A stretch of 64,000 nt of DNA, from positions 37,867,178-37,931,177 of the forward strand of contig CP141143.1 in the NCBI GenBank assembly GCA_035235625.1. Reading direction: 5' to 3'. The notes beneath the pieces were generated by a model, which saw only the letters and a list, made by a program, of their open reading frames with translations, ran no database searches and was not told the DNA's origin. Below, in pieces: positions 1 through 11,708 of this stretch (the first letter of the stretch is position 1; each line of letters starts with the position of its first letter). The translations under genes and the position numbers were made by a program. This stretch comes from Saururus chinensis. Its lineage: Eukaryota > Streptophyta > Magnoliopsida > Piperales > Saururaceae.

Positions 1-1515
1 GATTAGTGGATTAGTTATGCTTTTAGGTGATATCTTTATTTCCCTCTTTTACTTATTCTTGTCATTATAGTATATATTTTCTTTAACATTGAGGACAATG
101 TTCAGTTTAGGTTTGGGGGTGTCGAAAGATATTTTGATTTTTTATTTTTTTAGGATATTTTAGAGTATTTGTTTTTCATTATTTGTTTTGTTTTCTTTTC
201 TTTTAAGTGGGTTTTATTGCTTATTTTCTTTTAAAAGTATATGTCTGTTTTTAAAGAGATCAATTTCATGAAGACAGTTCAAGTAATTAATTAAGTGATG
301 AAAATGATTAAGTGAGTAATTTCTATTTTATTTTCTTTATCTTGGATAATTGTGCTTATATTTTTAAATCATATTTTACACACTTGAAACTTGTAGGAAT
401 ATAATTTTATGATTTATTATTTGTAATCTTAGTGGGATATCTTTAACTGAGCATATATTTTTGAAAACTTGGCAATTGAGTAATTTTTAATATTTTATGA
501 TAGATCTTTATGCTTAACTTTTATTTGAAAAAAAAAAGGGATAAGTGTGTATAAAAAAGAAGAATGAAAAAAAATAATGAAAAGAAAATTGGGAAAAAAA
601 TTGATTGAATGAAAAAAAAAGAGTAAAGGTTTGTTTCTCTTTTTACTGAGTAACCGGACCTTGTGCCTAGGCAAGTATAAGGGATCGCGTCAAAAGGTGA
701 AAAGTTGAGATAAATTCTTTATGACTTGCTTGGTTTTGTAGCCTTTATAGTTCGAGTTATTAAGCCTGAGGGGTGTTTCAACACCTACTGCCTTGAGCCA
801 ACTGGATTAGGGACACTGGCTTAACGCTTGTTACATGGACTATTTAGAAAGCTTAATAGAACTAAGTATTGCATAAGTCATATTTTGAGATATATTATAC
901 TCTTATTCCCTGAATTTAATTGAAATTTGAAGGCTATTACATGAGGGTTTATTATGAGGTGTTAAAGATGAAAGATTGTCATTGTTATATTTTTGAGTTA
1001 GTGAACTTTAATGAGCTTGGTTAATGGGTCACATAAGATATTCTTGTTAATAAAGAATGAAATCATATGACTATAAAGTTTCTACACTTTATGTTTTTGA
1101 AATGTATATATGTAGTTGCACAATTATTTCTAAGATGGGGTTATAGAATGGAATATTCCTTACTTGAAAGTGATCAGATCTTAATTGTTTACTTGTTTCA
1201 AGTATTTGTGCTTGGTTCTTTTTAAAAATAGTTATGTGTTTTTAAGAGAAGATTGTTTTTTTTTGAATTTTTATTTTCTTGTTTGTTTGTTTTATTTTTC
1301 TTAGGTTTTGATGTTTGTGGGTATCATTACTGCAAACCCTCATGAGACACAACTCGTCCAACTAGGGACACCAAGGGGTTTAAAGGCTTGTTGCATATGC
1401 TAAATGCAATCGTGATTTCCTACGAAAGTGGTTTTTATTTATTTTTTTTAGATTAGTTGTTTTATTTTATTTTTGTTTTGCTCGAGGACTAGCAAAATAT
1501 AGGTTTGGGGGTATT
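1..1515 (+). mobile_element. TAT/Athila-like Ty3 element, 3' internal non-coding part
   Basis: This is the non-coding region between pol and the 3' LTR of a plant Ty3/gypsy element whose body lies left of the window. At 90-121 there is the motif gaggacaatg followed by a tract ending in ggtttgggggt, which typically follows pol in TAT/Athila-type elements. A second purine-rich tract lies directly before the LTR at 1500-1515. The stretch is A/T-rich with poly-A and poly-T runs near 530-620 and 1255-1265, and I see no long open frame. Assignment to the TAT/Athila group rests on these motifs and on the TGATAAGT start of the LTR; the exact lineage is uncertain. Confidence 0.7.
1495..1515 (+). other. 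Polypurine tract of TAT-like element, first copy
   Basis: The tract aggtttgggggt lies immediately before the TGATAAGT start of the LTR and follows gctcgaggactagcaa, a sequence commonly found there in TAT-type elements. A polypurine tract primes plus-strand DNA synthesis during reverse transcription. The same arrangement recurs 1605 bp downstream. Confidence 0.7.
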
Positions 1516-2855
1516 TGATAAGTATGAAATCTATATCTATTTTATATGCCTTTTTATCTTATTTGCTAGTATAGATTAGGTTAATTTAGAGTTAAATATG
1601 GTTTATTTAGATTAAGATAGATATTAGTATTTTAGTTTAATTATTAATGATTTTGTAGTTATTAGTTGTTTAGACATGTATTTAAATAAAGATGGAATTT
1701 TAATTATATTCTACATGTCTAAAATATAGTATTTTATGTTTTGTAGGAAAAGTGGGCTTATCAAAGTACTTGGACGATGTTCGAAATAATTAAAAATAGT
1801 CTTCACACGTTTTAAAGTGATTTGGACAACTTTTCGGAGTTATAAACAAGTTAGAAATTAATATGGACACGAAGGAAAGCTTAATGAACAGAATATGAAC
1901 TGTCTAGGAAAACAGAAACACTGTAGCCGATCGATCGGGAATGCAGGGCGATCGATCGGGATAACGTGCAGTTTCCTTGTTTGACCCAAATTTTAATCTT
2001 TTTCATATTGGACTTCTTCCTACGGAACTTATGCCTATAAAAAGACATATTTGGCTTAAAATTAGGGGATTCTAGTAGATTTTTTGAGGAGAAAAAGGAA
2101 GAAGAAGATAGAAGAGAACTCAAAGCTTTTAATGGAGATTCAAGTGCTTTCTTCAATAATGGAAGGCTAGACTATTATTTTACTTAGGAGTTGATGAAGC
2201 TAGAAATAAGTTTCAGTTTCTTTTCTTTTTAATTTAGATCTCAGTTGTGAATGATGACAATTGTATGATATGAATTTCCTTTTTAATGGAAGAGCTTTTC
2301 ATGTTTATTCAAGTCTATGTTGATTTATTGTCTTGTACATGATAGATTGATGTGGTTTTGATATTTTCATCAATTCTAATTTCTGTGATTTAGATGAGAT
2401 AGTCATACAATAGTTTCAATGTTCAGATAATTAATGACTTGGATGAGTTATACTAAGATTAGACGGTCATGCCTATAGCTAGTTTAGTGTAGATGATTCA
2501 TGCTATTGTCGAAGATAGTTCATGCCATTGAAGTTAATTAATGATTCTTTTTGAAGTAATTCTAGCTTTTAGCTGAGAATACTTGTTCATATTCACGCTA
2601 GATTTAGATTAAAAGTTAAGAAATTGTTATGATTCTATAGTAGATTCGATTTCCTAAGTAATTTTCATCATATTAATCTCTTATTTTAAACTAGTTGATT
2701 CCTTTCTTTTGCTTAATTTAAGTTTAAGTTTATGTTAGTTTTTAATTAGCAAATTCCTCTTTAGATTTAGTAATAATCCATCCGTCCTTGAGGTTCGACA
2801 ACCCTTAAATACTTATCCTAGTACAATTACCTTGTACACTTGTAAAGGGTTTAAT
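1516..2855 (+). mobile_element. TAT-like LTR, copy 1
   Basis: The LTR begins TGATAAGTATG right after the polypurine tract. A TATA-like box ctataaaaag lies at 2035-2044. Near the end is a block with ggttcgacaaccc (about 2792) and cttgtacacttg, which is typical of TAT/Athila LTR ends. Two GATCGATCGGG motifs lie about 25 bp apart near 1930-1960. The copy runs into a second copy of the internal region at a poly-T run near 2855-2868. It is almost the same as the LTR at 3121. The minus-strand open frame at 1881-2156 crosses the TATA region and is read as chance. Confidence 0.75.
2035..2044 (+). promoter_or_regulatory. TATA-like box of TAT-like LTR 1
   Basis: The box ctataaaaag sits about 520 bp into the LTR, where the U3 promoter of a 1.35 kb LTR is expected. 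The equivalent box in the second LTR is at 3640-3649, exactly 1605 bp downstream. Confidence 0.55.
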
Positions 2856-2860
2856 TATTT

Positions 2861-3120
2861 TTTTTTTTAAAATTTTTATTTTCTTGTTTGTTTGTTTTAT
2901 TTTTTTTAGGTTTTGATGTTTATGTTTATCATTACTGCAAACCCTCACAAGACACAACTCGTCCAACTAGGGGGACCTAGGGGTTTAAAGGCTTGTTGCA
3001 TATGCTAAATGCAATCGTGATTCCCCACGAAAGTGGTTTTTATTTTTTATTTTTAGATTAGTTGTTTTATTTTGTTTTTGTTTTGCTCGAGGACTAGCAA
3101 AATATAGGTTTGGGGGTATT
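2861..3120 (+). repeat. Second copy of the TAT-like internal 3' end
   Basis: This 260 bp repeats 1256-1515, including the gctcgaggactagcaa block and the polypurine tract aggtttgggggtatt just before the second LTR. It separates two LTRs in the same orientation, so the structure is LTR - short internal piece - LTR and not a full element. Confidence 0.8.
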
Positions 3121-4473
3121 TGATAAGTATGAAATCTATATCTATTTTATATGCTTTTTTACCTTATTTGCTAGTATAGATTAGGTTAATTTAGAATTAA
3201 TTATGGTTTATTTATATTAAGATAGATATTAATATTTTAGTTTAATTATTAATGATTTTGTAGTTATTAGTTGTTTAGACATGTATTTAAATAAAGATGG
3301 AATTTTAATTATATTCTACATGTCTAAAATATAATATTTTATGTTTTGTAGGTAAAGTGCGCTTATCGAAGTACTTGGACGATGTTTGAAATGATTAAAA
3401 ATAGTCTTCACATGTTTTAAAGTGATTTGGACAACTTTTCGGAGTTATAAACAAGTTAGAAATTAATATGGACACGAAGGAAAGCTTAATGAACAGAATA
3501 TGAACTGTCCAGGAAAACAGAAACACTGTAACCAATCGATCGGGAATGCAGGGCGATCGATCGGGATAATGTGCAGTTTCCTTGTTTGACCCAAATTTTA
3601 ATCCTTTTCATATTGGACTTCTTCCTACGGAACTTATGCTTATAAAAAGACATATTTGGCTTAAAATTAGGGGATTCTAGTAGATTTTCTAAGGAGAAAA
3701 AGGAAGAAGAAGATGAAAGAGAAGTCAAAGCTTTTAATGGAGATTCAAGTGCTTTCTTCTACAATGGAAGGCTAGACTTTTCTTTTACTTAGGAGTTGAT
3801 GAAGCTATAGATGAGTTTCAGTTTCTTTTTCTTTTTAAATTTGATCTCAGTTGTGAATGATGACAATTGTATGATATGAATTTCCTTTTTAATGGAAGAG
3901 CTTTTCATGTTTATTCAAGTCTATGTTGATTTATTGTCTTGTACATGATAGATTGATGTGGTTTTGATATTTTTATCGATTCTAATTTCTGTGATTTAGA
4001 TGAGATGGTCAAACAATAGTTTTAATGTTCAGATAATTAATGACTTGGATGAGTTATACTAAGATTAGACGGTCATGCCTATAGCTAATTTAGTGTAGAT
4101 GATGCGTGCTATTATCGAAGATAGTTCATGCCATTGAAGTCAATTAATGATTCTTTTTGAAGTAATTCTAGCTTGTAGCTGAGAATACTTGTTCATATTC
4201 ACGCTAGATTTAGATTAAAAGTTAAGGAATTGTTATGATTCTATAGTGGATTCGATTTCCTAAGTAATTTGCATCATATTAATCTCTTATTTTAAACTAG
4301 TTGATTCCTTTCTTTTGCTTAATTTAAGTTTAAGTTTGTTTTAGTTTTTAATTAGCAAATTCCTCTTTAGATTTAGTAATAATCCATCCGTCCCTGAGGT
4401 TCGACAACCCTTAAATACTTATCCTAGTACAATTACCTTGTACACTTGCAAAGGGTTTAATTATAAACGATCA
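3121..4473 (+). mobile_element. TAT-like LTR, copy 2 (complete 3' LTR)
   Basis: The LTR starts TGATAAGTATG at 3121 and appears to end at ataaacgatca near 4473, about 1353 bp. It has a TATA-like box at 3640-3649 and the paired GATCGATCGGG motifs near 3535-3565. It differs from copy 1 at only a few percent of positions by eye. Its right edge meets part of a gypsy LTR at 4474, which suggests that the TAT-like element inserted into that LTR; the other flank is outside the window, so the target duplication cannot be checked. Confidence 0.75.
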
Positions 4474-4720
4474 CGTGTTCAATGGTTCCTAAAACGTACA
4501 AATCCGAGTCCAGGGTAGAAAGATATGGGAGTTTGAAGATAGAAATGAAATAAGAAAAAGAAAAAAACAAAATTGTCGTGCACTTGACGGTGGCATGTGA
4601 AGTGCGGCCCTACACATTGTGGTGCCGATTTGTGGGCCACAACAAGCCATTTATATGTCGGCATCATGCACGGTAGTCACTATGGGCATGCAAGCAAAAT
4701 TGGCAGTGTGGCATTGTGCC

Positions 4721-4730
4721 TTATAAATAG
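4721..4730 (+). promoter_or_regulatory. TATA box of family G LTR
   Basis: The sequence ttataaatag is followed by agagaagg and a C/T-rich leader, as expected for the start of the R region. Equivalent boxes are seen in the related LTRs at 10989-10998 and 14661-14670 (minus strand) and at 53097 and 54012 (plus strand). Confidence 0.6.
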
Positions 4731-5600
4731 AGAAGGGGCTTCTTTTGAACCCTAGACCGCATTTCTTCTATTTTTTGCATCCGGTCTAATCCATTCAAAA
4801 GACGTTCTTGATTAAATCATGGGTGTTCTACGCATGGGAGGGTCAATTCCTTGAGTTAGGCACTCTTGAAAGGGAAAATAGCCCTAAGAAAGAGAAGGCT
4901 TCATCCTCTACTATCGGGCCATAAAGAGAGATGTCCTAGGTAAGGGGAGTTTCTGTCTGTCGCTGGCAAGTGTGTGAAGCGAGAGACATCCTAGGTAAGA
5001 GGAGATTTTGTCTGCCAGCTTTGGACGTACAAATAGTGACATATTTTCGGGTAAGGGGAGGTTTTGTCCATCTTTTTCAGGTGAGAAAGGAATAAATGTT
5101 TTGGAGCAAGAGAAGACTCCACTAGCCATCTTTGGACCTGAAGGGGAGGATGTTCTAAAGGAAGGAGAAACTTTGAATATAGCTACTTACGAAAACCTCA
5201 GGGGAGTAAGCACTTCTAACATTCCAATTTTAATATATATTTAAACAAATGCATGAGTATCATAAGTAGTTAACTTAAGGTGTTGAATGACATATATGCT
5301 TCGCTTTGACTTGTTATGTTATGCTCTATTTTGTGAAAGGAATAGATGTTTAATTTCGATGATTTGTTTGATTTCTGTTTGACTGATGATTTATGAGTTT
5401 TCATCCAACTCTAATGATTTGTTAGATTTCTATTTAACTCTGAATGATTTATTAGATTATAAGTATAGGAAACATATGGTTTTGTGTTGGATGATGCCTA
5501 TATTAGCCGTTAGGTAGAACTATGTTTGGATCTGATCGTTTTAGAATAACCTTGTAAATGTTATCCAATACATATGTAGGTAACAAATAACTTTACGCGC

Positions 5601-5624
5601 TATGGAGCTTTGAAGCTCCATAGT
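5601..5624. repeat. Short perfect inverted repeat near LTR end
   Basis: Arms of 11 bp (ctatggagctt and its complement) are separated by two bases. The hairpin lies about 110 bp before the LTR end and was not seen at the same place in the related LTRs. It could form a stem-loop in the transcript; no function is known. Confidence 0.6.
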
Positions 5625-5733
5625 GAGTAGAAGAACATTATAGCTCTTGTTGACATATGATGTTTTCTCATTTTTAAGGAAGAAAAATCTTAATACGAGA
5701 TTTTTGGACCCTTGGGTCAACCCGGGTCGTTAC

Positions 5734-6246
5734 ACACGATTCTTCGAGGGATCAATCTATCAGCAAGTTATTCTATCGATAAATTCTTGACTTTGTTTTG
5801 CAAAAGACTAATTCCGGTGAGGATCAATCTTTTTAGGGATGATCGATCAATTCATCTATTCATTACAATTGTTCATTAGCGATCAATTGATTCAATTAGT
5901 ACATACTTCTAGCAGTTGTTCGATGACACTATTTAATGACAATTTTGTCCTTTTTACCTTACAACCTTCTAAAACCTCTTCAATCATTTCTGAAACATCA
6001 CCAAGTGATTTTGGTATAAGAATATGATATGAATAAGCTTTAAAATCCATTAACATCCTCTAGTCTTTAGTCTTGATCAATAAGAATATGTTTGCTCCAA
6101 TTTTTTAAGTCAATCAATTCCAAACTTAACTCGACCAAAATAACATCTAATCAAATTTAAGAGTAATTACATACTTAAGGTTTCTGACATAATTTTGATA
6201 AAGAAATTAGCTAATTAACCTAACATATGAAACATATGTTCAAACA
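5734..6246 (-). mobile_element. copia-1 3' LTR, partial
   Basis: On the minus strand the LTR starts TGTTTGAACATATG at 6246, directly after a purine tract. About 510 bp are present and match the 5' LTR at 17810-18316 (for example the stretch around gatcaatctatcagcaag). It abuts the gypsy LTR ending at 5733. Confidence 0.75.
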
Positions 6247-6261
6247 ATCTCCCCTTTTGGC
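6247..6261 (-). other. Polypurine tract of copia-1
   Basis: On the minus strand ccaaaaggggagat immediately precedes the TGTT start of the LTR. This is the usual form in plant Ty1/copia elements of this group. Confidence 0.7.
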
Positions 6262-6739
6262 TATATCTTGTCAAAACACTACATAATTGAAAAACAAAAT
6301 GAAATTATAACTCTTAACATAGTGCATTGGCTTTCAATTTATACAAATGACTTGATGACAGAAAGACTTAACATAGACTCATTGGAATTCATCTTGAAAA
6401 GCCTGTAATTATTCTGCACACATAAAATAAAAATGATTTTGATAGTAATGTTCAATTATATATAGATGAGCATTTTGATTTTCATTAATCATTTCTCCAC
6501 CTTTTTACATAAATAGACAAAAAGTTAAGCAATAATTAACAAAAACAATCAATTAAGTGCAATTAAGTCACACATATCACCATAAGACATGGAAATAAAT
6601 AATGTATAACATAAAGCATGTCCATAATCACATATCCATCACATAGTCAATTTTGAAATACATCTCATAGTTACAATGAAATATAAACTTAACTTAAACA
6701 AGTTTACGAATAGAATACATGAAAAACTGATATAATAAT

Positions 6740-7725
6740 AATAAAATCAATTAGTTCCGTCATCATTATCATCATTAGATTACTCACCCTCACTCTCAGC
6801 TTGTGAGAATCTTGCTTGGAGCATATGACTAATATTGCGAGACTCTATAACATTGCATCTTGGTAAGCTTTGAACTTAATGATGGTAGCTAGTCTATCTA
6901 GCTGATGCTGTGGTCTTGGTGCATGTGGCTCCATTATGTCTCCATCTGGGCCTCTATGATGTGACATCATAAATCCAACAACAGTTGCATCTATAGGACC
7001 TATCCCAACCATCATCTCATCTAGTGGGATCCAAACATGAACCAAAGTAAAAATCTTACACAAGGTATATGGTAGGATATCATCTCTTCCTTATGGCCAT
7101 GTAAAAATGTTATCATTCGACCAAATATGATAGATGAAAGATCAAGTTGAAGCTCTGGCTATGCAAGGAGGTAAAGAATCTTAGCCATTGTGTGATCCAC
7201 CATCTCCTTACAAGCATGTCATATATCATGCTGTGCTATGACATGCAGCAATGGAAATTTGCAGTCATGGAATGTGCTATAAACAATACATCCAGCCTTG
7301 GACCTCTGTAAAGACCTGTCAATGTCCCAACCAACTCACTATCTATTAGAGGCTCATAACCATCAAACTATGGATAGATGAATGGTCTTCTCTCACATCC
7401 AATAACCTCAACAATGACATCATGCGAAACACTCACATGCATGCCTCCTGCTACTCCAGCCAATGAAGTTTCATCATCCAATCAGAGTGATGAATACCAC
7501 TGTCTGACTAGACATGGATAAACAGATAGACCTGAGGTGGAAATGGTCTGAAAGTAGTCCATCTAGTGTGGACATGCCTAGATACAGTTCACAGCTAACT
7601 CAAGTGGAACATGAACTAAGCTCCATTCACACCGAATTGTTCTAACCCTCTGTACTCCGCTAGTCGAAGCCCCTGGATCCCTAGACCCAGACTCAGTTGT
7701 GACCTTCTGCTTCTTCACTCTTCCC
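6740..7725 (-). pseudogene. Second ORF remnant of copia-1 (putative plant transposon protein type)
   Basis: The position is where pol would end in an ordinary copia element, but no pol motif is visible. The longest open piece (6845-7063, 72 aa) contains IPLDEMMVGIGPIDATVVGF. Its pattern resembles a family of plant proteins often annotated as 'putative plant transposon protein', which carry a xPLDExxxGxGPxD-like segment after a conserved 'DLPSLI' core. The DNA is similar to 20560-21278 on the plus strand: both contain the core ctatctatcatatttggt. The protein's role is not known to me. The remnant is broken in several places. The family name is inference from pattern memory and should be tested with a profile search. 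Confidence 0.5.
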
Positions 7726-9764
7726 GTTTAAATTTATTGCAAAAAAATAACCTAGGGCTAAGCATAAACTAGGAACAAAGAAATTGATAGTAATAAAGGT
7801 CCTAAAAATTTTAAAATCCTTGAATACACATTAAAAATCAAAATTTTAAAATTAAATAGAGCCCTAAAACTTTTTTGTGTCTGGTTGACTTCTAATTTTG
7901 ATAAAAAGGTAAATATCAATAAGTAGAACAAAAGGCATATCTAGACCTACTACCAATTTTGAAAAATCCCAATTTGAGGTGAAAAAGTGAAACTACAATG
8001 AAATTTTCTTGAAATCTCACAATGTGATGGATCAAATCATGCAAAACTTTAAAAAATGTAGATCAAGCTATTCCTAACATTCATATCAGTTAAAAAATAT
8101 TTGAAATCCATTAACACTCACTAAAAAATAAAATTTGATTCGGTACATACCTTGGCTGCAGAGAAAAATCGAATTTTGTTGAAGAAATCTGGTCTTGTTA
8201 CGTGTAAAAACAACTCAAATCCTATCTAATTTCTCTAGGGGACTCTTTGTAAGAGTTCGGAGTGAAATAGAAGTAAAATGAGTTTCTCCCCAATTTTAAA
8301 CAACCAATGATTGATCCCTTTGGGGAATCGATCAATGATCTTCAAAATATTATTTTTTGAAAATAAAGAAAATTGAGAAAATAAAAAATTTTCAAACAAA
8401 TTCCAATACATTCTTGAATATATCTCAAGACATTTCCCATAAAAATAAATTTTTTTTACCAATAAAAATAAAATTTAAAAATTAAATAGTAAAAATAAGC
8501 ATAGTTGAGCTCCTTTTAATGAATTGTTAATTAATTTCCTTTAATCTAAGTGCATCCATAGATTATATTTATTAATATCTTCCCTAGATTAGTTAACTCC
8601 ATTGGTATGAGATTGTCAATGCCATTCCTTTCTTTTTGCCACATTAAGCCTCTTTTATAAATTTTTGATGAAACCACCGATATTTTTAACTGTTGTCTCT
8701 TTCAATCTTGAATCTCGCAAGATCACTCTTAACCAAACCATGATAAATTAATTTAGACCCAAGTAAAGACTAAGTTCTCATTTTTTAATTCACTTTAGCT
8801 AGAATCTATGTACATATTTTTTTCTAAGAAGAATATAATAAAAAATGCTCATAAAATTATGCCCATGCCTTTTTCTGAATTTTAATATTTTTCCTCAAAT
8901 CATTTTTCCAGGGCTCGACTTTTTCTAAATCCTTTCAACTTACATCACTCATTTTTTTTCATTCGTTTCATTTTTTTTTTTATTTATTTTTCTTAATGTC
9001 AAGTAGATGAAAACTTCACACTAGCTAAGACTAACCAAGGTAGGTTGCCTTTCCCCATCATCTTTACGAGGATAATTCTTTTTCCAAAATTTATTGAAGT
9101 ACATAACACTCATAATCATTGAAGTACATTTAATAGCATTTTCTTATTTTCCTTTGACTTCTAAATAGAAATCTAGCTAAAGATCCTATAATTTAATTAC
9201 TAAAACTCAATTAGAATCCAAATGCCTAAGTTAACCTATGTTTAAGAATTCTCTCTTGATGTTCATACATAAAAGTGACTTGAGTCTCAACATGATATGT
9301 TAAAGTTTTTAAAACCAGAGAATTGCAACATCAAGCAAAAGAAAATAAAATTGATTTTTACCCTTCTTGGTGTATCCTTGTCTTTGTTAAGGTATGTTTG
9401 ATCACAAATTATGTTGTTTTTTAGCTTAAAAGAAAATTAATTTTAATATGCCTTCAGAGTTGAACTAATTAAAACAAAATCAAAGCCAATTGCAAAAGCT
9501 ATACTAATTTTTTCGTGTTTATTATCGTATTCCATTTTTTTTCTCAATGCAAACCTATGAATTAAAGACATCAAAAAACAAAGTAAAATGTGATAAAAAC
9601 TAAAAAGCATGAATGCCCAAAAGATCGAAAGAATTAAACAATGGACAAAAATCATAATCTTTTTACTTAGAGATGACAAGCTCCTTGGCTTTCTTAAGGC
9701 AATCTTAGATTCTCTTCCTAATTGATCATTCAGAAGCTTGAAGATCAATATTCTTCACCCATAT
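7726..9764 (-). mobile_element. A/T-rich non-coding spacer of copia-1
   Basis: This 2 kb lies between gag and the second ORF. It is rich in poly-A/T and has no long frame. It is related to 18951-20559, 56935-58545 and 58861-59515 on the plus strand; shared landmarks are a block around ggatacaccaagaaggg with a nearby ttgcttgatgttgcaattct, and a later block resembling tacctaccttggtcgg. Its persistence in four copies suggests that the spacer is a normal part of the element. The open frames at 8235-8462 and 9443-9748 have no recognisable content. Confidence 0.65.
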
Positions 9765-11583
9765 TATAACACCCCAAACTGAGAACCAACCCGAGTCAGG
9801 GGTGCAGAACACAAAATCAGGGTTATTAAATTAGCTAAAACCAAGAGCAATGGAGTCTAAGTGCAAGAGTTGTAATGTTCTTCTACGCACTAGAGAGATT
9901 AAGCACCCCGTTGCGCATAGGTCAAAACAATCTTTATATTAATCTTATTTTGGATCGGGCCAATGTTGTCATATCATTATTTGCCTACGTACATATTAGG
10001 TAACATCTATAGTTTTATTCTAATATGATTGTATCCGAACGTAGTTCTCCCCTAACGGCTAATACATGCATCAGGCAGTCCAAAATTATATATGCCAAAA
10101 TACATATATTTGAATAATTAATCGGTGTCATACAGAAATCATTGGAGTTAAACATAAGCTAACAAATCAATAGAACCACACATCTAGCTCTATCATAAAG
10201 TGTAGCAGAACACATCAGATCATATCATATCATATCTTATCATATCATATCTTATCATATCATATTAGACGAAAGTATATTATAACACATTGGATTAGAG
10301 CGTAGCATATATTTTGATTAGCACATGAATTTATATAATCATATATTAAATAAGAAGATTAGAAACTACCCTATAATTCCAAAAGTAGCGGCGTGCGGAG
10401 TTACTCATTCCTTCAGAACTTCCTCCCCTTCAAGTTTGGAGACGAAAGGTAAAGCCACTCCTTGCTCAAGAATGTTTCTCTCATTGTTCCCGAATGTGAT
10501 AGACAAACATTCTCTTTTCCTTGGGTTTTTCTCACTCTTTATGCCCATAGGCGGCAGATAAAATCTCCCCTTACTCGAAGATGCTTTTCACACTCCGTGG
10601 TCATAGGTGGCATATAGAACATCCCCTTACTAGGGGGTGCTTCTCACTTTCTACAATCCCCTTACCCCAGGATGCTTCTCACTTTCTGTGCCTGTAGGCA
10701 CAGTCAAAACATCCCCTTACCTGGGGACACTTCTCAATGTGCATGACCCATTGGTGAAGGACGAAGCCTTTCCTTATTCCGGGCCACTTCTCTTGATTTT
10801 GGCCCTAGGGTGTAGTGTAGAGTCTCCTCATGCCCTAGGTCATTGCCTCTCTTTAGAGTTGCCAACTCGAGGAGTGGACGCTTCCATTGCGTAGAAAACC
10901 CCAGAATTACTTAGGAATGCCTTTGAATGGACAAAAATGGACTCAGAACGGGCCATAAAACTCTACCGAAAGATAACACGGAGTTTCATATTTATAGTAA
11001 AAAACCATCATGCCATCAGAGTGATGCACGCATGTGTTAACCAGGCGTTGCGGTCCACAATGCATTGATGCTGCAGGTGTGCGCTTGATGCGCATGCTTG
11101 TGTACTGCATACGAGTTGCACTATGATGCCATACATCATGTAGAGCTGGCCATGCACGGTGGTATAGAGCGGTGTGGCTTGAGCAGCTAGCATCATCTAA
11201 TTTTTTCTTTTCCCATTTCTGATTGTTATTTTAATCAAATATTATTCTAAGTTCAGCACACGATACCTTCTTACCCTGAAGTCGAAATCACACATTCTTG
11301 GCATCGATGAACTTGTATCGACGAGCCCTTCAAAATTAGACCACACATGGGTATTTTAACCCACACTTTCCAAGTGGGTCCCACCCATATGGCAAACTTA
11401 GTGACGTCGTAACTTTTTCTCACGACCTCCGTTTCACGCTTTCTTAGATTCGTTACACTCGTATCTTCAAGCTGTACCCATATATAGGATTTCAACCCTT
11501 CAAATCCCCTCAAACTTATCCAAAATTCTATAATTACCTTCAACCCCTAAGGGTTAGACATAATAAAAAATTGGGGCATTACA
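9765..11583 (-). mobile_element. 3' LTR of the nested LARD-like element
   Basis: On the minus strand it runs from tgtaatgcccc (11583) to ggggtgttata (9765). It has a TATA box (actataaatat, complement of 10989-10998), a run of about 57 bp purine-cored modules at 10540-10880, and an ATCAT microsatellite at 10217-10266. The open frames at 10325-10894 and 11008-11543 fall in LTR sequence that is not coding in the related copies. Confidence 0.8.
10217..10266. repeat. (ATCAT)n microsatellite inside LTR
   Basis: About ten units of catat/cttat lie in tandem. The other LTR of the same element has a shorter version at 13879-13920, so the tract has changed length since insertion. Confidence 0.85.
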
Positions 11584-11601
11584 TTCTTGCCCCCTTAAAT
11601 G
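11584..11601 (-). other. Polypurine tract of the LARD-like element
   Basis: On the minus strand tttaagggggcaagaa ends directly at the tgtaatgcccc start of the 3' LTR, the expected place for the plus-strand primer. Confidence 0.75.
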
Positions 11602-11654
11602 AAATGCGTCCTCTCATATCACCCAAAAATACTATTCAAATCATATCAAAATTA

Positions 11655-11708
<54 letters not shown>

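Larger units (their letters stand above)
1256..4465 (+). repeat. 1605 bp tandem duplication covering polypurine tract and LTR
   Basis: Unit 1 is about 1256-2860 and unit 2 about 2861-4465. The offset is 1605 bp at the start (ttattttctt at 1271 and 2876), at the LTR start (1516 and 3121) and at the TATA box (2035 and 3640). Both the start of the unit and the junction lie in poly-T runs, so the join may have used T-tract microhomology. Confidence 0.85.
4474..5733 (+). mobile_element. Partial Ty3/gypsy LTR of family G
   Basis: The right end reads gggtcgttaca at about 5733, a typical TG...CA-type plant gypsy LTR end. The sequence is related to the two LTRs at 9765-11583 and 13432-15290 (opposite strand) and to the solo LTR at 52562: all share a TATA box, a line similar to attcaaaaagcgttc, and a run of about 57 bp modules with the purine core aaggggag. 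The copy is partial on its left, where it meets the TAT-like LTR. A TATA box ttataaatag is at 4721-4730. The open frames at 4479-5244 are read as chance. Confidence 0.7.

Noticed and set aside
1881-2156. Minus-strand 91 aa frame, repeated at 3486-3728
   Set aside because: The conservation is due to the 1605 bp tandem duplication, and the frame runs antisense through the LTR TATA region.
10325-10894. Two plus-strand frames of 78 and 85 aa
   Set aside because: They are antisense to the minus-oriented LTR and consist of the 57 bp leader modules; similar frames at 14088-14487 come from the partner LTR.
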